A DNA stretch of 64,000 nucleotides, from positions 44,184 through 108,183 of the forward strand of contig VHDF01000003.1 in assembly GCA_016871495.1 (NCBI GenBank), in the 5' to 3' direction. This document shows, piece by piece, positions 44,186-52,596 of the stretch. A program made the position numbers and the translations under genes. Each line of letters starts with the position of its first letter. Position 1 is the first letter of the stretch. Below the pieces are notes generated by a model, which ran no database searches, had not been told where the DNA came from, and worked only from the letters and a program-made list of their open reading frames with translations. The DNA is from Verrucomicrobiota bacterium (GTDB lineage: Bacteria; Verrucomicrobiota; Verrucomicrobiia; Limisphaerales; VHDF01).

Positions 44186-45319
44186 TTAGGATTTCAGTTG
44201 TGCACGGAGTCGATAGAACTGTTGTCGCATGGGCAGAATGCCGAGCGCAAGATTCACGGCAACCCGCTCCAGCGTCGGATGAGGCGCCACGACCCTGGGT
44301 TGAACGGGAACTGATTCCGGTTTTTCCACCAGGGCCGATCGTGACTCCAAACTCCATTCGAGGTCGGTGGCCTCGGCATTCCGGGTCCACATTAACTCGA
44401 TTTCTCGCGGTTCGCCAGAGGAGAGTCGGATTTCGATGCTTTCCGGCTTGGAAGGTCGGGTCGGATCGGTCCCGAAAGCGTATTCGAGAAGATTCGGGAG
44501 GCCATCTCCGTCAGGGTCCTGGTCCGGACCGGACTCCGGGGCCGTTCGAGGCCAATGGCGGATCTGCCACGAGGCGAATGGCGAAAGAGCGGGCAGAGGG
44601 TGGACATGAACCTCGAACGCGGTGGGGAGGGTCTGTAACTCCTGCCTGTCCTGGAGCCGTGTTCCGAAGGCTTCGAAATGAAGCCGGTAAACGCCCGGCT
44701 TGGTGAACCCCCAATTCAGATGTTCGTGGCTGCCGGCAATGGGACGCGTGCGATCCTCCAGGGTCAGTCCGTCGGATGAATTGAATCGAACGTCGAGCGA
44801 GCCCAGAGATTCTGCCTGCCAGGCGAAAAAATGGCCCGGACCCTCGACTCGCACGAGTCGCAACTCCAAGCGACCGTCGAAAACGTTTGGGGGAATGTCC
44901 TCGGCGGAGATCCCCAGGAGAATGAGGTTGGGATCCTGCGACTGCGGCAGGACCCAAAGCGGGTCGCCTTCTTGTCCAAAGGGGGTTCCGGCTGGAAGTT
45001 GAAGGCGCGCTGCCTCCTTCACCAAGAGGAGTGCTTGGTCGGATGTGTAGTTCGTGCGGGCATCCTCGTCACGAAGGACGATGCCACTGAGCTTCCTCTC
45101 AGTGGGGTCGAAAAGAATTTTGAAATCGACGTGTTCCGTGGAGAGAACCGTTTTTGGGGTGAAAGCCGCAACTCCAACGGAGCTCAGGATCCAAGCGCAA
45201 ACCCAGGAAACGGTCAGGCGCCAGCTCGAGGGGGTGGGTCGTTCTGGATCCGGCTTTCCCGGAGATGGCCCGCACTCTTCATTTCTGTTCCTCGGAGTTC
45301 GATGCATGGCGACCCGCAT
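44186..45319 (-). CDS. choice-of-anchor M surface protein with calcium-loop tail
   Basis: 377 residues. A signal sequence (about 32-52) precedes a choice-of-anchor M-like domain (about 60-245) with 'TEHVDFKI', 'GPGHFFAWQAESLG' and 'HLNWGFTKPGVYRLHFEA'. Then comes a thrombospondin type 3/EF-hand-like loop 'DQDPDGDGLPNLLEYAFGTD' (about 270-290), common before C-terminal modules of verrucomicrobial secreted proteins, and a final beta domain ending QQFYRLRAQ. It is paralogous to the next gene upstream, sharing the HVD, GPGHFF and W-x-F-x-x-PG-x-Y motifs, but has a different tail. In actinobacteria this domain accompanies metal ABC transporters. The first ATG is used; ATG 45307 is possible. Confidence 0.82.
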   Translation of the reverse strand: MRVAMHRTPRNRNEECGPSPGKPDPERPTPSSWRLTVSWVCAWILSSVGVAAFTPKTVLSTEHVDFKILFDPTERKLSGIVLRDEDARTNYTSDQALLLVKEAARLQLPAGTPFGQEGDPLWVLPQSQDPNLILLGISAEDIPPNVFDGRLELRLVRVEGPGHFFAWQAESLGSLDVRFNSSDGLTLEDRTRPIAGSHEHLNWGFTKPGVYRLHFEAFGTRLQDRQELQTLPTAFEVHVHPLPALSPFASWQIRHWPRTAPESGPDQDPDGDGLPNLLEYAFGTDPTRPSKPESIEIRLSSGEPREIELMWTRNAEATDLEWSLESRSALVEKPESVPVQPRVVAPHPTLERVAVNLALGILPMRQQFYRLRAQLKS

Positions 45320-45347
45320 CAGACCCTAAAGGATGACACCATTCAAG

Positions 45348-46073
45348 TCACTGCCGGGGAAGGGTGAGTTTGCGTCCAAGCACAAGGCCCAGGCCCAGCA
45401 TGAGGAGCAGGACCGGGGCGGGTTCGGGAACGACGTGGAAACGAACGTCCACCGGGGCCGAGGCGACGAAGCGTGCGCCTTCGACCAGAGTGCCTGAAGC
45501 CTGCAATACCAGCGTGTAATCACCCGGGGAGGTGAAGGCCCACGAAAAGTCCTGATGTCCGCCGGCCAGAAGGTTCACGGTATCTTCCGGGCTGATTCCA
45601 TTGCTGGTATCATAGCTGATGGTGGGGGTGGCGGTGACGCCGCTGGTGCGATAGAGGAAGAAGTGACCGGGCCCATTGATCCCGAGGAGGTCCACTCGAA
45701 GTTTGTTCTCGGCAAAAACGCCCGGTTCGATCTCTTCGGCGGCGAGGCCCAGGAACGGAAGATTCTCGTCCTCGATTTGCGGCAGGACGTGAATGGAACG
45801 ACCGGGTGCTCCCAGGAAACTGAATCGCGCATCCGTCGGGACGCGGGAGGCGGCTTTAGAGCCGATCACCAGGACGGCTTCATTGGGGGAATGTTCCTGG
45901 TCCGTCGTTTCATCGTGGATGTGGGCGTCCCATGAGTTGTCCTCATATGCGAATCCGATGTCCACGTGTCCCCGTTCGATGCGGACGGGCTGGGCCAGCA
46001 GGGGCAGGGGGGTGGCGGTAAAAACGAGGAGAGTCAGTGCGGAGGCGAGGGGAATCGGCTTGGAGTAATGCAT
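45348..46073 (-). CDS. choice-of-anchor M protein with PEP-CTERM tail
   Basis: 241 residues from ATG 46073; a TTG at 46094 would overlap the previous stop. A signal peptide ends near LLAQ. The choice-of-anchor M-like domain shows 'GHVDIGFAYEDNSWDAHIHD', 'GPGHFFLYRT' and 'DFSWAFTSPGDYTLVLQA'. The C-terminus is a PEP-CTERM sorting signal: 'VPEPAPVLLLMLGLGLVLGRK' trimmed to its core Val-Pro-Glu-Pro, a hydrophobic helix and basic end. Such proteins are processed by exosortase; no exosortase gene is in this window. It lies 28 bp upstream of its paralogue. Confidence 0.85.
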   Translation of the reverse strand: MHYSKPIPLASALTLLVFTATPLPLLAQPVRIERGHVDIGFAYEDNSWDAHIHDETTDQEHSPNEAVLVIGSKAASRVPTDARFSFLGAPGRSIHVLPQIEDENLPFLGLAAEEIEPGVFAENKLRVDLLGINGPGHFFLYRTSGVTATPTISYDTSNGISPEDTVNLLAGGHQDFSWAFTSPGDYTLVLQASGTLVEGARFVASAPVDVRFHVVPEPAPVLLLMLGLGLVLGRKLTLPRQ

Positions 46074-46090
46074 AAATGGGAAATTGGGTT

Positions 46091-46807
46091 TCAAGGTTCG
46101 GGTGGCTTGGCAAAATTGTCGTTGAGTTCGATACGCTTTTTGAGGCGGGCCGCGTGGTGAATTTCCAAGTGCCCGTCGGCATAAAGGTAGTTGTCAGGAC
46201 CGGAGAGTCGTTGCGCGTCGTTGCGTCTGGATCCGTGCCGGTCGGGTTGGATGTCGGTCAGGACTGCATCCCATCCACGAAACCAATTTCGCGAGTGGGT
46301 GTGATCGGCAAAGATGCTGGGGCTGACGGTGTCGGCGACCGTGAACACCGTGATGGTGCCGGAGGGCATCTTCAGTTTGGAGAGATTGCGATAACTCTCG
46401 AGGACGTTGCCGAAGGGATCGAGCCGGTCCACCGCGATAAATTCGTTGAGGACGTAGCTGGAGCTGTGGTTGGTCAATCTCTCGTTGGATCGAGGATCAG
46501 CGGGGCACAATCGGAGGCGATCGACGGCTCCGATATAGGGTCGAAGGGTGAAAATCCAGGATCGATTGGTGTCTCCGATGCCGTGGGTGGTCTCGGGGAA
46601 CCAACCTGAATAATCGTCCGCGTAGAGCGACAACCCGATGCCGATCTGCCTGAGGTTGGAGCTGCAGGCGGTGCGGCGGGCCTTATTCTTCGCCGCCCCC
46701 AGGGCGGGCAGGAGCAGTCCGGCGAGGATCGCAATAATGGCAATCACCACCAGGAGCTCGATCAGCGTAAAGCCGGGCTTGCGGTTGAAGTTTCGGACTG
46801 ATTTCAC
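46091..46807 (-). CDS. prepilin-type protein of the DUF1559-like group
   Basis: 238 residues. The leader ends KPG, then [20 protein letters not shown] with Glu at +5, followed by '[20 protein letters not shown]' and '[14 protein letters not shown]', typical of the many planctomycete/verrucomicrobial pseudopilin-like proteins. Near the C-terminus '[14 protein letters not shown]' is the DG-type motif of the family. These proteins use the prepilin N-terminus for export, but their job is unknown. Its stop overlaps the possible TTG start of the PEP-CTERM gene, so it is in the same operon. Confidence 0.88.
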   Translation of the reverse strand: MKSVRNFNRKPGFTLIELLVVIAIIAILAGLLLPALGAAKNKARRTACSSNLRQIGIGLSLYADDYSGWFPETTHGIGDTNRSWIFTLRPYIGAVDRLRLCPADPRSNERLTNHSSSYVLNEFIAVDRLDPFGNVLESYRNLSKLKMPSGTITVFTVADTVSPSIFADHTHSRNWFRGWDAVLTDIQPDRHGSRRNDAQRLSGPDNYLYADGHLEIHHAARLKKRIELNDNFAKPPEP

Positions 46808-46962
46808 GGTACGGAATGGATCTTAAGCAAGGATCCTGGCGCGACGGCGGATTTTGGATTGAGGCAATACGAACTGCCTTGGGATTAGGGGATCGCAAAC
46901 CGCCCCTGGGGTGGGGAGGATGCGTGGGAGCCGGACGGCTGAAGAACAGCTCCAGGAGAAAG

Positions 46963-47259
46963 CTACGAGAGGGAAGGCGGGGCTCGAGCCAGGTGAAGGC
47001 GCGAGGCAGAACTAGAAAAGAATGGAAAGGAGAGCCTCGCTTTGACGAGGACGAAATCGATCGGGCGGGAGGGTGCTAGGGAAATCGGTGATGAGTCCAA
47101 TTGCCCATCCATCAACAAGGTGACCGCGCAATGATGGTCCTGGCTGGAGGCGTCATCGTGGATGCACTCATGAGCCCAGAGCCACATCTGGAGCAGGAGC
47201 ATGCCGAGGAACAACGCCAGAACGGCCGTGGCGGCGAAGTTGGAGAACTTCCCATGCAA
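46963..47259 (-). CDS. small membrane protein with His/Cys motif
   Basis: 98 residues; the only plausible start in the frame is TTG 47259, because an in-frame stop lies not far upstream. One membrane helix (about 10-29) is followed by 'AHECIHDDASSQDHHCAVTL', whose spaced His, Asp and Cys residues look like a metal site. The following 'GQLD' pattern recalls small conserved verrucomicrobial proteins. The gene is 71 bp downstream of a 7-1-7 palindrome and heads the minus-strand run of metal-type genes. The coding call rests on the conserved-looking motif and context; the rest of the protein is low in signal. Confidence 0.6.
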   Translation of the reverse strand: MHGKFSNFAATAVLALFLGMLLLQMWLWAHECIHDDASSQDHHCAVTLLMDGQLDSSPISLAPSRPIDFVLVKARLSFPFFSSSASRLHLARAPPSLS

Positions 47260-47329
47260 ATGCGCCAGGATGGAGTTCTTCCGTTTCAGGGGAGAAATAG
47301 AAGCTGGACCCGCCCATCATGCAAGTCTT

Positions 47330-47346
47330 TTGCGAATAATTTGCAA
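47330..47346 (-). promoter_or_regulatory. candidate Fur/Zur-family operator
   Basis: TTGCGAAT-A-ATTTGCAA, a 17-bp near-perfect palindrome (7 of 8 pairs) with the AAT-n-ATT core of Fur-family 7-1-7 boxes. It stands in an otherwise GC-rich region, 71 bp before the His/Cys membrane protein gene. The regulator assignment is inference. Confidence 0.5.
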
Positions 47347-47438
47347 GATTCGGAACGGTTGATCTTCTGCGACAAGCCAGCGCGCCTAGGAACATGAAGC
47401 CAGCACAACCTGAAGCGGTATCACGCTGAAGACGGCGG

Positions 47439-47505
47439 TTGCACATGGTGAAGACTGGCAAAGGCCTGGATGAGAAAGACATGACGACGAACGAGGGGTT
47501 CTTCG
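47439..47505 (-). repeat. dispersed repeat R4, partial copy c
   Basis: Read on the minus strand, 'gttcgtcgtcatgtctttctcatccaggcctttgc...tcttcacc' matches the distal part of R4 copy a (52370-52420). A short plus-strand ORF over it is not supported as a gene. Confidence 0.55.
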
Positions 47506-47806
47506 CTGTTTTAGGTGGAATAGAGCGAGACCTTCGCTCCTCCTACGGACAGGTCGGAAGACTCCAGATTTTTCAACGTGCTGCGGCGGGTCGAAGGACC
47601 ACCCAGCCGCACTCCAGGACAAAATGAGAACCACTACGGAAGAAGTAGTGCTTCCTGACAACCTCAGATCAAAGGAAAATCTGTCGTCCCTCCGGGACTT
47701 CACCACCTTTGGCTTGCCCCAACCCAGCGATGAATCGTTGGGCTTTTGTTTTTCGACCTCCGGGCTAGCCGACCGCCTCACGTCGACAGCGGTCGCTACC
47801 ATGCCG
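47506..47806. other. intergenic DNA with one imperfect hairpin
   Basis: No credible gene. An imperfect hairpin 'cccagcgat...atcgttggg' (47723-47742) is followed by T-rich sequence on the plus strand. It resembles a repeat-type stem-loop; no plus-strand gene precedes it, so it is not called a terminator. Confidence 0.4.
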
Positions 47807-48646
47807 TCACGGATCCTTCTTCAAGCTCGTGGCGTGGTCTTGCAACCATTGCAAATCGCGGTTGTCCCGCATGTTCGTGAACTCCCGCTTCTGGCCCTTC
47901 TTGAGTGGTGGGGTCGTGCGCGGATCCACCCAACGATGGATCTCCGTATGGCCGTCGGCGAAACTCAACCCGCCCGCCTTGTTATGAAAACTCCCCGGAA
48001 AATTGACCAACTGCGCCGCCCCCCCTTTCTCCATGTTCACCGCGTAATACCCGTCGTCGATGCTGTCCTCGCGTTCATCGATGAAGACCAAGGCCTCCGA
48101 CGGCGACGGCTTCTGGATCTGGGAGACCCGGGCAAACGTGATGTATCCTGCGTTCCACGGGGGCGCGTTGTGGCCCATCCAGCCGCTCATCGAGATGCTC
48201 CGCACCCGCGGACGCGACACCCCGCCATTCTGCACCGTGATCCGGTCGGCCGGACATTTGTAGGCCCCAGCCGTCTTCGTATAGAGACCGAGTTGGGCGT
48301 AACGCTCGTCCAGAATCAGCAGCGTGTTCGTGTTGTCGGGGTTATTGGCCGCGAAATCGAGCCAGCCCGACACCCAGTTGAACGAGCCCTTCTGGGACCA
48401 CAGATTGCCCGGGATCCAGTCGTTCCAGTCATGGGTGTACATGGTCCAGGCCAGTTGCATGGTCTTCAGGTTATTCATGCAGTAAATGCCCTGGGCCTTG
48501 GTCTTCGACTTGCCCAGCGCCGGCAGAAGCATCCCGGCCAGGATCGCGATGATCGCGATCACGACGAGCAATTCAATCAGGGTGAACCCCCGCGACCGAT
48601 GAACCAGATCAGGGTCGCGACGCCGGAGGAGAATATTCCAGTGCAT
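47807..48646 (-). CDS. prepilin-type protein of the DUF1559-like group
   Basis: 279 residues from ATG 48646; the frame stays open for 390 bp upstream, but that part encodes repeat R1 and other non-coding DNA. The leader ends RSRG, then [20 protein letters not shown] with Glu at +5, '[20 protein letters not shown]' and '[14 protein letters not shown]'. A C-terminal '[20 protein letters not shown]' is the family DG motif. It is related to the pseudopilin at 46091-46807 but longer. Such genes usually stand alone and their products are presumably processed by the prepilin peptidase; the function is unknown. Confidence 0.88.
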   Translation of the reverse strand: MHWNILLRRRDPDLVHRSRGFTLIELLVVIAIIAILAGMLLPALGKSKTKAQGIYCMNNLKTMQLAWTMYTHDWNDWIPGNLWSQKGSFNWVSGWLDFAANNPDNTNTLLILDERYAQLGLYTKTAGAYKCPADRITVQNGGVSRPRVRSISMSGWMGHNAPPWNAGYITFARVSQIQKPSPSEALVFIDEREDSIDDGYYAVNMEKGGAAQLVNFPGSFHNKAGGLSFADGHTEIHRWVDPRTTPPLKKGQKREFTNMRDNRDLQWLQDHATSLKKDP

Positions 48647-48790
48647 GGAGTGCAAACAGGTCAGGGTTTGGGGTCGAAGGCAATCTACCCCGCCTCCCCG
48701 ATTTATCAACGCCGCAATTCGTCCTCCACCGGGCGGCCTTACGTCTCGATGGGACTGGGAGAGGGGACATTTCGTGGGGCGCGGAGGTGG

Positions 48791-48881
48791 CCCGTGTATC
48801 CCGATGTTGTTGGTAGGGCGGGCCTGTCCCAGCCCGCCGCCCACGGGATGCAAAACATCATGCTCCGGCGGCGCGCCGGGA
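48791..48881 (+). mobile_element. MITE-like element R1, copy b (right end missing)
   Basis: 88 of 91 bases match 17915-18005 without gaps (differences at 48797, 48842 and 48845). The left terminal repeat and internal hairpin are present. The match ends abruptly at 48881, where coding sequence of the sensor-kinase gene begins, so the right terminal repeat is absent. Confidence 0.8.
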
Positions 48882-49977
48882 GATTCACACGGCGATCGTC
48901 GACCTACGCATGCCGCGAATGACGGGCATCGAACTCCTGGAGAGAATCCGCAGCCATCATCCTTCCATTCAGGTGCTGATCCTGACGGCCTATGAATCAC
49001 TGGACACGGCCAAGCAGGCTTTGAGATTGGGAGCACTTGACTACCTGACGAAGCCTTATTCTGTCGAGGTGATCCACAAAGCGGTTGCCCGGGCGATGGA
49101 ACGGGCGGATCTCGAAGGGCAGCGCGGCCGGGTGGAGGGGCAGATCGAGGAACTGCATGAACTGCTGCGTCTGCACCGGTTGACGGAGCAGATGTTGAAG
49201 GAGCGAGGGGAGATTTACGCGAGTGTCATTCACGACTTGAACGGGCCCTTGACTGTGATTGCTTCGTTCGCCGATTTCCTTCACCGGCAGTTGGACGAAA
49301 TGCCGGACCTCAAGACCGGAAGCTGGCGTGATTTTCGCGAGAAGTTTCAAAGGCTCCATGTGCAGGCCTCGAATTGCGTCAGGATTAGCAGGAGGTATCT
49401 GGGGTTATTGCGCGATGAACATTCCCAGGAGTGCCGTGTGAGTCTCAATCGGACTCTGTCCGATCTGAAAGATCTCCTGGCCGGAACGTCCCACGTTGTC
49501 GGTCATGATTTCACGGTGCAGCCTCTTGAAGTCGATGTGGCCTTGAGGATTCACGGCACGGACTTGTTGCAAATCCTGCTCAATCTTTCCATCAACGCCT
49601 TTCAAGCATGTGAAACTCCGCATCGAGTGGCGTTGACCGCTTCGGTGATTCCCTCTTCCAGCCTGCCCTCCCCCTGGGTGGAGGAGTCCGGAGAGCGCTG
49701 GGTTTTTGGGGACCATGTGCCCCACGGTGCCACCCATTTCGCCGAGGTCTCCGTGCATGACGATGGGGGCGGGATTAGTGCGGAGAATTTGGAACGGCTC
49801 TTCAAGGATTCCTTCACCACCAAACCGCCTGGGACCGGCACCGGGTTAGGCCTGATGATTGTCCGGCGACTGGTCCTGGAGGCGGGCGGATTGATCCATG
49901 TGCGCAGCAAGCCTGAGGTCGGCACTTGTGTGAAGGTCCTTTTCCCCTGCGACCCCGCTCATTTTCCTCAAGAGTAA
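48880..49977 (+). pseudogene. receiver-histidine kinase hybrid, beheaded by R1
   Basis: The coding frame is recognisable from 48880 ([20 protein letters not shown]), the middle of a response-regulator receiver. The first roughly 45 residues are missing. The phospho-acceptor Asp codon (48901) lies before the first possible start, ATG 48910, giving a 355-residue product without it. The remaining parts look intact: receiver Thr (LILTAYES) and Lys (YLTKPYS), coiled coil, a kinase H-box '[16 protein letters not shown]', N-box 'ILLNLSINAFQAC', and G boxes 'VHDDGGGISAENLE' and 'GTGTGLGLMIV'. The kinase half may still be made; as a receiver-kinase hybrid the gene is broken. In-frame TAG at 48814 rules out a longer start. 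Confidence 0.75.
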
Positions 49978-49996
49978 GAAATGAGGAACACCTGGT

Positions 49997-52123
49997 TTAA
50001 GGTTCCGCGAGAGTTGCGGCCTTGAGCCAGCGGGCGAGCCATGCATGCACTTCCTGGTAGAATAGCTTGCTGTTTTCGCCCTTGAGAATCCAGTGGTTTT
50101 CGTCCGGCCAGACCAGCAGCCGCCCGGGTACTTTCTGCCTCTGCAAAATGTTCCACATCTCCACGACGTTGTTGAGCGGCACGCGATAATCGGATTCACC
50201 GATCGAAAGCAGCATGGGAGTTCTGAAAGAGGCGGCGTAGGCGGCCGGGCTTTGGTCCAGCCACGCCTTGGGGTTATCCCAAAAGGGCCCCCCCATCATC
50301 AACTCGCGGTGATAGATGGCATCGCTGGTGGACCACTGAGCGTAAAGGCTCGCCAGCCCGGCGTGGCTGATCAAGCAGCGATAACGCGTGGTGGTGGCTT
50401 CGAGCCAATTGGCCAAGTGGCCGCCATAGCTGGCGCCCGCCGCCGCTTGGCGGCGTCCGTCGATGAAGCCGTACCGGCGTATCGCTTCATCGGCTGCGGC
50501 ATTGAGGTCCTCTGCCGGACCGCGGAGTGGATCACCGAGGATGGCGCGGGTGAATGATTCCCCGTAGCCGGTGGAGCCCACGTAGTCGGTGAGGAGCACG
50601 ACGTAGCCCGGTTGGGCGAGCAAGTGATAATTCCAACGAGTGGTGATGGCGTCCCGCCACATGTTGGCATGTCCGCCATGGATCAGGACCAACAGTGGAT
50701 ATTGTTGTTGTTCCTCGAATCCAGGAGGGAGGGCGAGGAAACTGTGAATGGCGCGGCCGGTTTTGTTGGTGAACCAGAACTCCCGGAGTTCCGGCCAATC
50801 TAGAGCCTGTGCTTTCGAGGTGTTGAAAGAGCTGAGTCGTTTCAGTTCTCCCGAGGTGAGGTTGGCCCGATGGGTTTCGACGGGGACGTGCGCGGCCCCC
50901 CAATTGCCAAAGACCACCGGATCACCCTGGGCCGTGGCGACTTCGATTCCCGACCATGCGCCTCGCTTGGACGCGAAGTGCCGGACGGGATCGGCGCCCG
51001 GCGGCGCACTCGTCCAGAGCCCCACGTGCCCCGAATCTTCGGCGGTAAAAGCAACACGCGCGCCGCCAGCAAGTATCGCGAAGTGATCGATGGACCGTTC
51101 GAAGCGCGGCAAGACCACCTGGGGATGGGTCATTTCCGGCCATGGGGCGCTCATCAGGCGTTGGAGGGCATAGTAATTCGTTCCCACATCGGCGCTGGAA
51201 AGGAAGTAAAGCCTTTGTCCGTCGGTGGTAAACTTCGGGCTTCCCGCATTGAAGGCGCCCGTGGTCAGTTTGCGAATCGTCGCTCCAGTGGCGGGAACTT
51301 GATAAAGATCGAAGACTGGTTGTGCATGGGCGGCATGATGGAAATTCGTGGTGGCCACGAAAACGAGGGAAAGGCTGTCCCGAGTCCAGGCCGGTTGCAA
51401 ATGGTCGCTGGAGCCTTCGTCTCCGGGACCACGAAATCCCGGTTCTTGGACGAGCGAAGATTCCGCCAGTAGGTCCGTCGGCGTCGTGGTGCCCTCGGCA
51501 TCGACGACGAACAGGCGGGTTTGCGAATCATCGAGCCATTTGTCCCATCGCCGGATGGGGAAGCCGTCATAGATGCGAACCTTCGATTTCGCTTTCTTGC
51601 GTTCTTCGAAAATCTTTTTCGTCTGGCCCTCGTCCTTGGCGCCGCGAAAACTAGTGCCTTGAAAGGCGATGAACCGGCCGTCCGGGCTCCAAACGGGACG
51701 ACGTGCTCCCAGGGTCATCTGGGTCAAGCGCCGGGCTTCGCCTCCCGCGACGGGGATCACGTAGATCTGGGCGGAATCGTCTCCTTCGCGTTTCGCGACG
51801 AAGGCGATCTGAGTGCCATTGGGATTCCAGGCGGGAGCGGATTCTTTTGCCTTGGCGGTGGTGAGCTTGCGGGGTGGTTGTGAGCCGTCGGCCGGAAGGA
51901 TCCAGAGATTGGCTCGTTCTTCCTTCTCGTCGTAGCTGGGTTCGGAGACCGGGAGGACGACCCAGCGTCCGTCGGGGGACGGAGCGGGAGCGCCCGGTTG
52001 CTTGAGCAGCCACAGATCTTCGTGAGTGAGCCCGGGCTTGGCGGCGTGAGTTGGAAGTGAGGCGAGGGCGAACAAGGTAAAGACTGTGCCCAGGGAAAGC
52101 TTGATGCGTTGAAGATTGGTCAT
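49997..52123 (-). CDS. S9 family peptidase (prolyl oligopeptidase-like)
   Basis: 708 residues. A signal peptide (ending THA) is followed by a WD40/TolB-like beta-propeller (about 30-420, with 'APAWNPNGTQIAFVAKREGD' and 'PVWSPDGRFIAFQG') and an alpha/beta-hydrolase domain (about 450-700). The nucleophile Ser565 is in GASYGG, Asp in 'SIGESDYRVP' and His in 'DENHWIL'. It is a predicted periplasmic acylaminoacyl- or dipeptidyl-type peptidase that cleaves short peptides. It converges on the kinase fragment with a 19-bp gap. Exact specificity cannot be told. Confidence 0.9.
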   Translation of the reverse strand: MTNLQRIKLSLGTVFTLFALASLPTHAAKPGLTHEDLWLLKQPGAPAPSPDGRWVVLPVSEPSYDEKEERANLWILPADGSQPPRKLTTAKAKESAPAWNPNGTQIAFVAKREGDDSAQIYVIPVAGGEARRLTQMTLGARRPVWSPDGRFIAFQGTSFRGAKDEGQTKKIFEERKKAKSKVRIYDGFPIRRWDKWLDDSQTRLFVVDAEGTTTPTDLLAESSLVQEPGFRGPGDEGSSDHLQPAWTRDSLSLVFVATTNFHHAAHAQPVFDLYQVPATGATIRKLTTGAFNAGSPKFTTDGQRLYFLSSADVGTNYYALQRLMSAPWPEMTHPQVVLPRFERSIDHFAILAGGARVAFTAEDSGHVGLWTSAPPGADPVRHFASKRGAWSGIEVATAQGDPVVFGNWGAAHVPVETHRANLTSGELKRLSSFNTSKAQALDWPELREFWFTNKTGRAIHSFLALPPGFEEQQQYPLLVLIHGGHANMWRDAITTRWNYHLLAQPGYVVLLTDYVGSTGYGESFTRAILGDPLRGPAEDLNAAADEAIRRYGFIDGRRQAAAGASYGGHLANWLEATTTRYRCLISHAGLASLYAQWSTSDAIYHRELMMGGPFWDNPKAWLDQSPAAYAASFRTPMLLSIGESDYRVPLNNVVEMWNILQRQKVPGRLLVWPDENHWILKGENSKLFYQEVHAWLARWLKAATLAEP

Positions 52124-52202
52124 GCGGAGGCTTCAATCATGCCGCCGCTGAGAAGGGTGACAATACTTTTGCCGGTCCGGGAGGGATGACTTTGCTTGGG
52201 TG

Positions 52203-52420
52203 AACCTCCCGACGAACTTGATGCTGAAGTTACTCACCATTCCGCGCCCCGGCCCGGCGGAGTTTTCTGGCTTAGAACGGCAATTGAATCGCATCGGTCT
52301 CTCACAAGGTATTGAAGATAAAGCCTTTGCGAATCACTCGTCAGATCCATCAAGAACTGGCCTCGTGCATCTTCATTTCTTTCTCATCCAGGCCTTTGCA
52401 AATCTTCACTTCGTTCAACT
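52203..52420 (+). repeat. dispersed repeat R4, copy a
   Basis: The first about 160 bp (52203-52365; 'acctcccg', 'acttgatgctgaagttactc', 'gataaagccttt', 'cgaatcact', 'agatccatcaa') match the complement of 63539-63698. The tail (52370-52420) matches the partial copy at 47439-47505. It occupies the middle of the 473-bp gap before the next kinase gene. Confidence 0.75.
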
Positions 52421-52596
52421 GCTGGTTTAGGGTTGAACTCCTTCGGCAGGGTATCCTGGGTTCAAGGAATTGTGCGTTCAGAACCGTTCAGATCGTTGAG
52501 AATCGACCTTAAGGTTTAACTGCCGAAAGCCGGAGTGAAGTCCGCGTGATCTCCGCAGGGTTGCGTTTTCAACGTTTTCCGGGGATTGGTTTCTCC

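Noticed and set aside
47386..47802. 138-codon minus-strand frame
   Set aside because: Covers R4c and hairpin-bearing intergenic DNA; composition is that of translated repeat sequence.
47624..48922. 432-codon plus-strand frame
   Set aside because: Runs antisense through the pseudopilin and then through repeat R1; no credible product.
49978..50005. Hairpin between the kinase fragment and the S9 peptidase gene
   Set aside because: The stem is imperfect, overlaps the peptidase stop and lacks a T-run, so no terminator is called.
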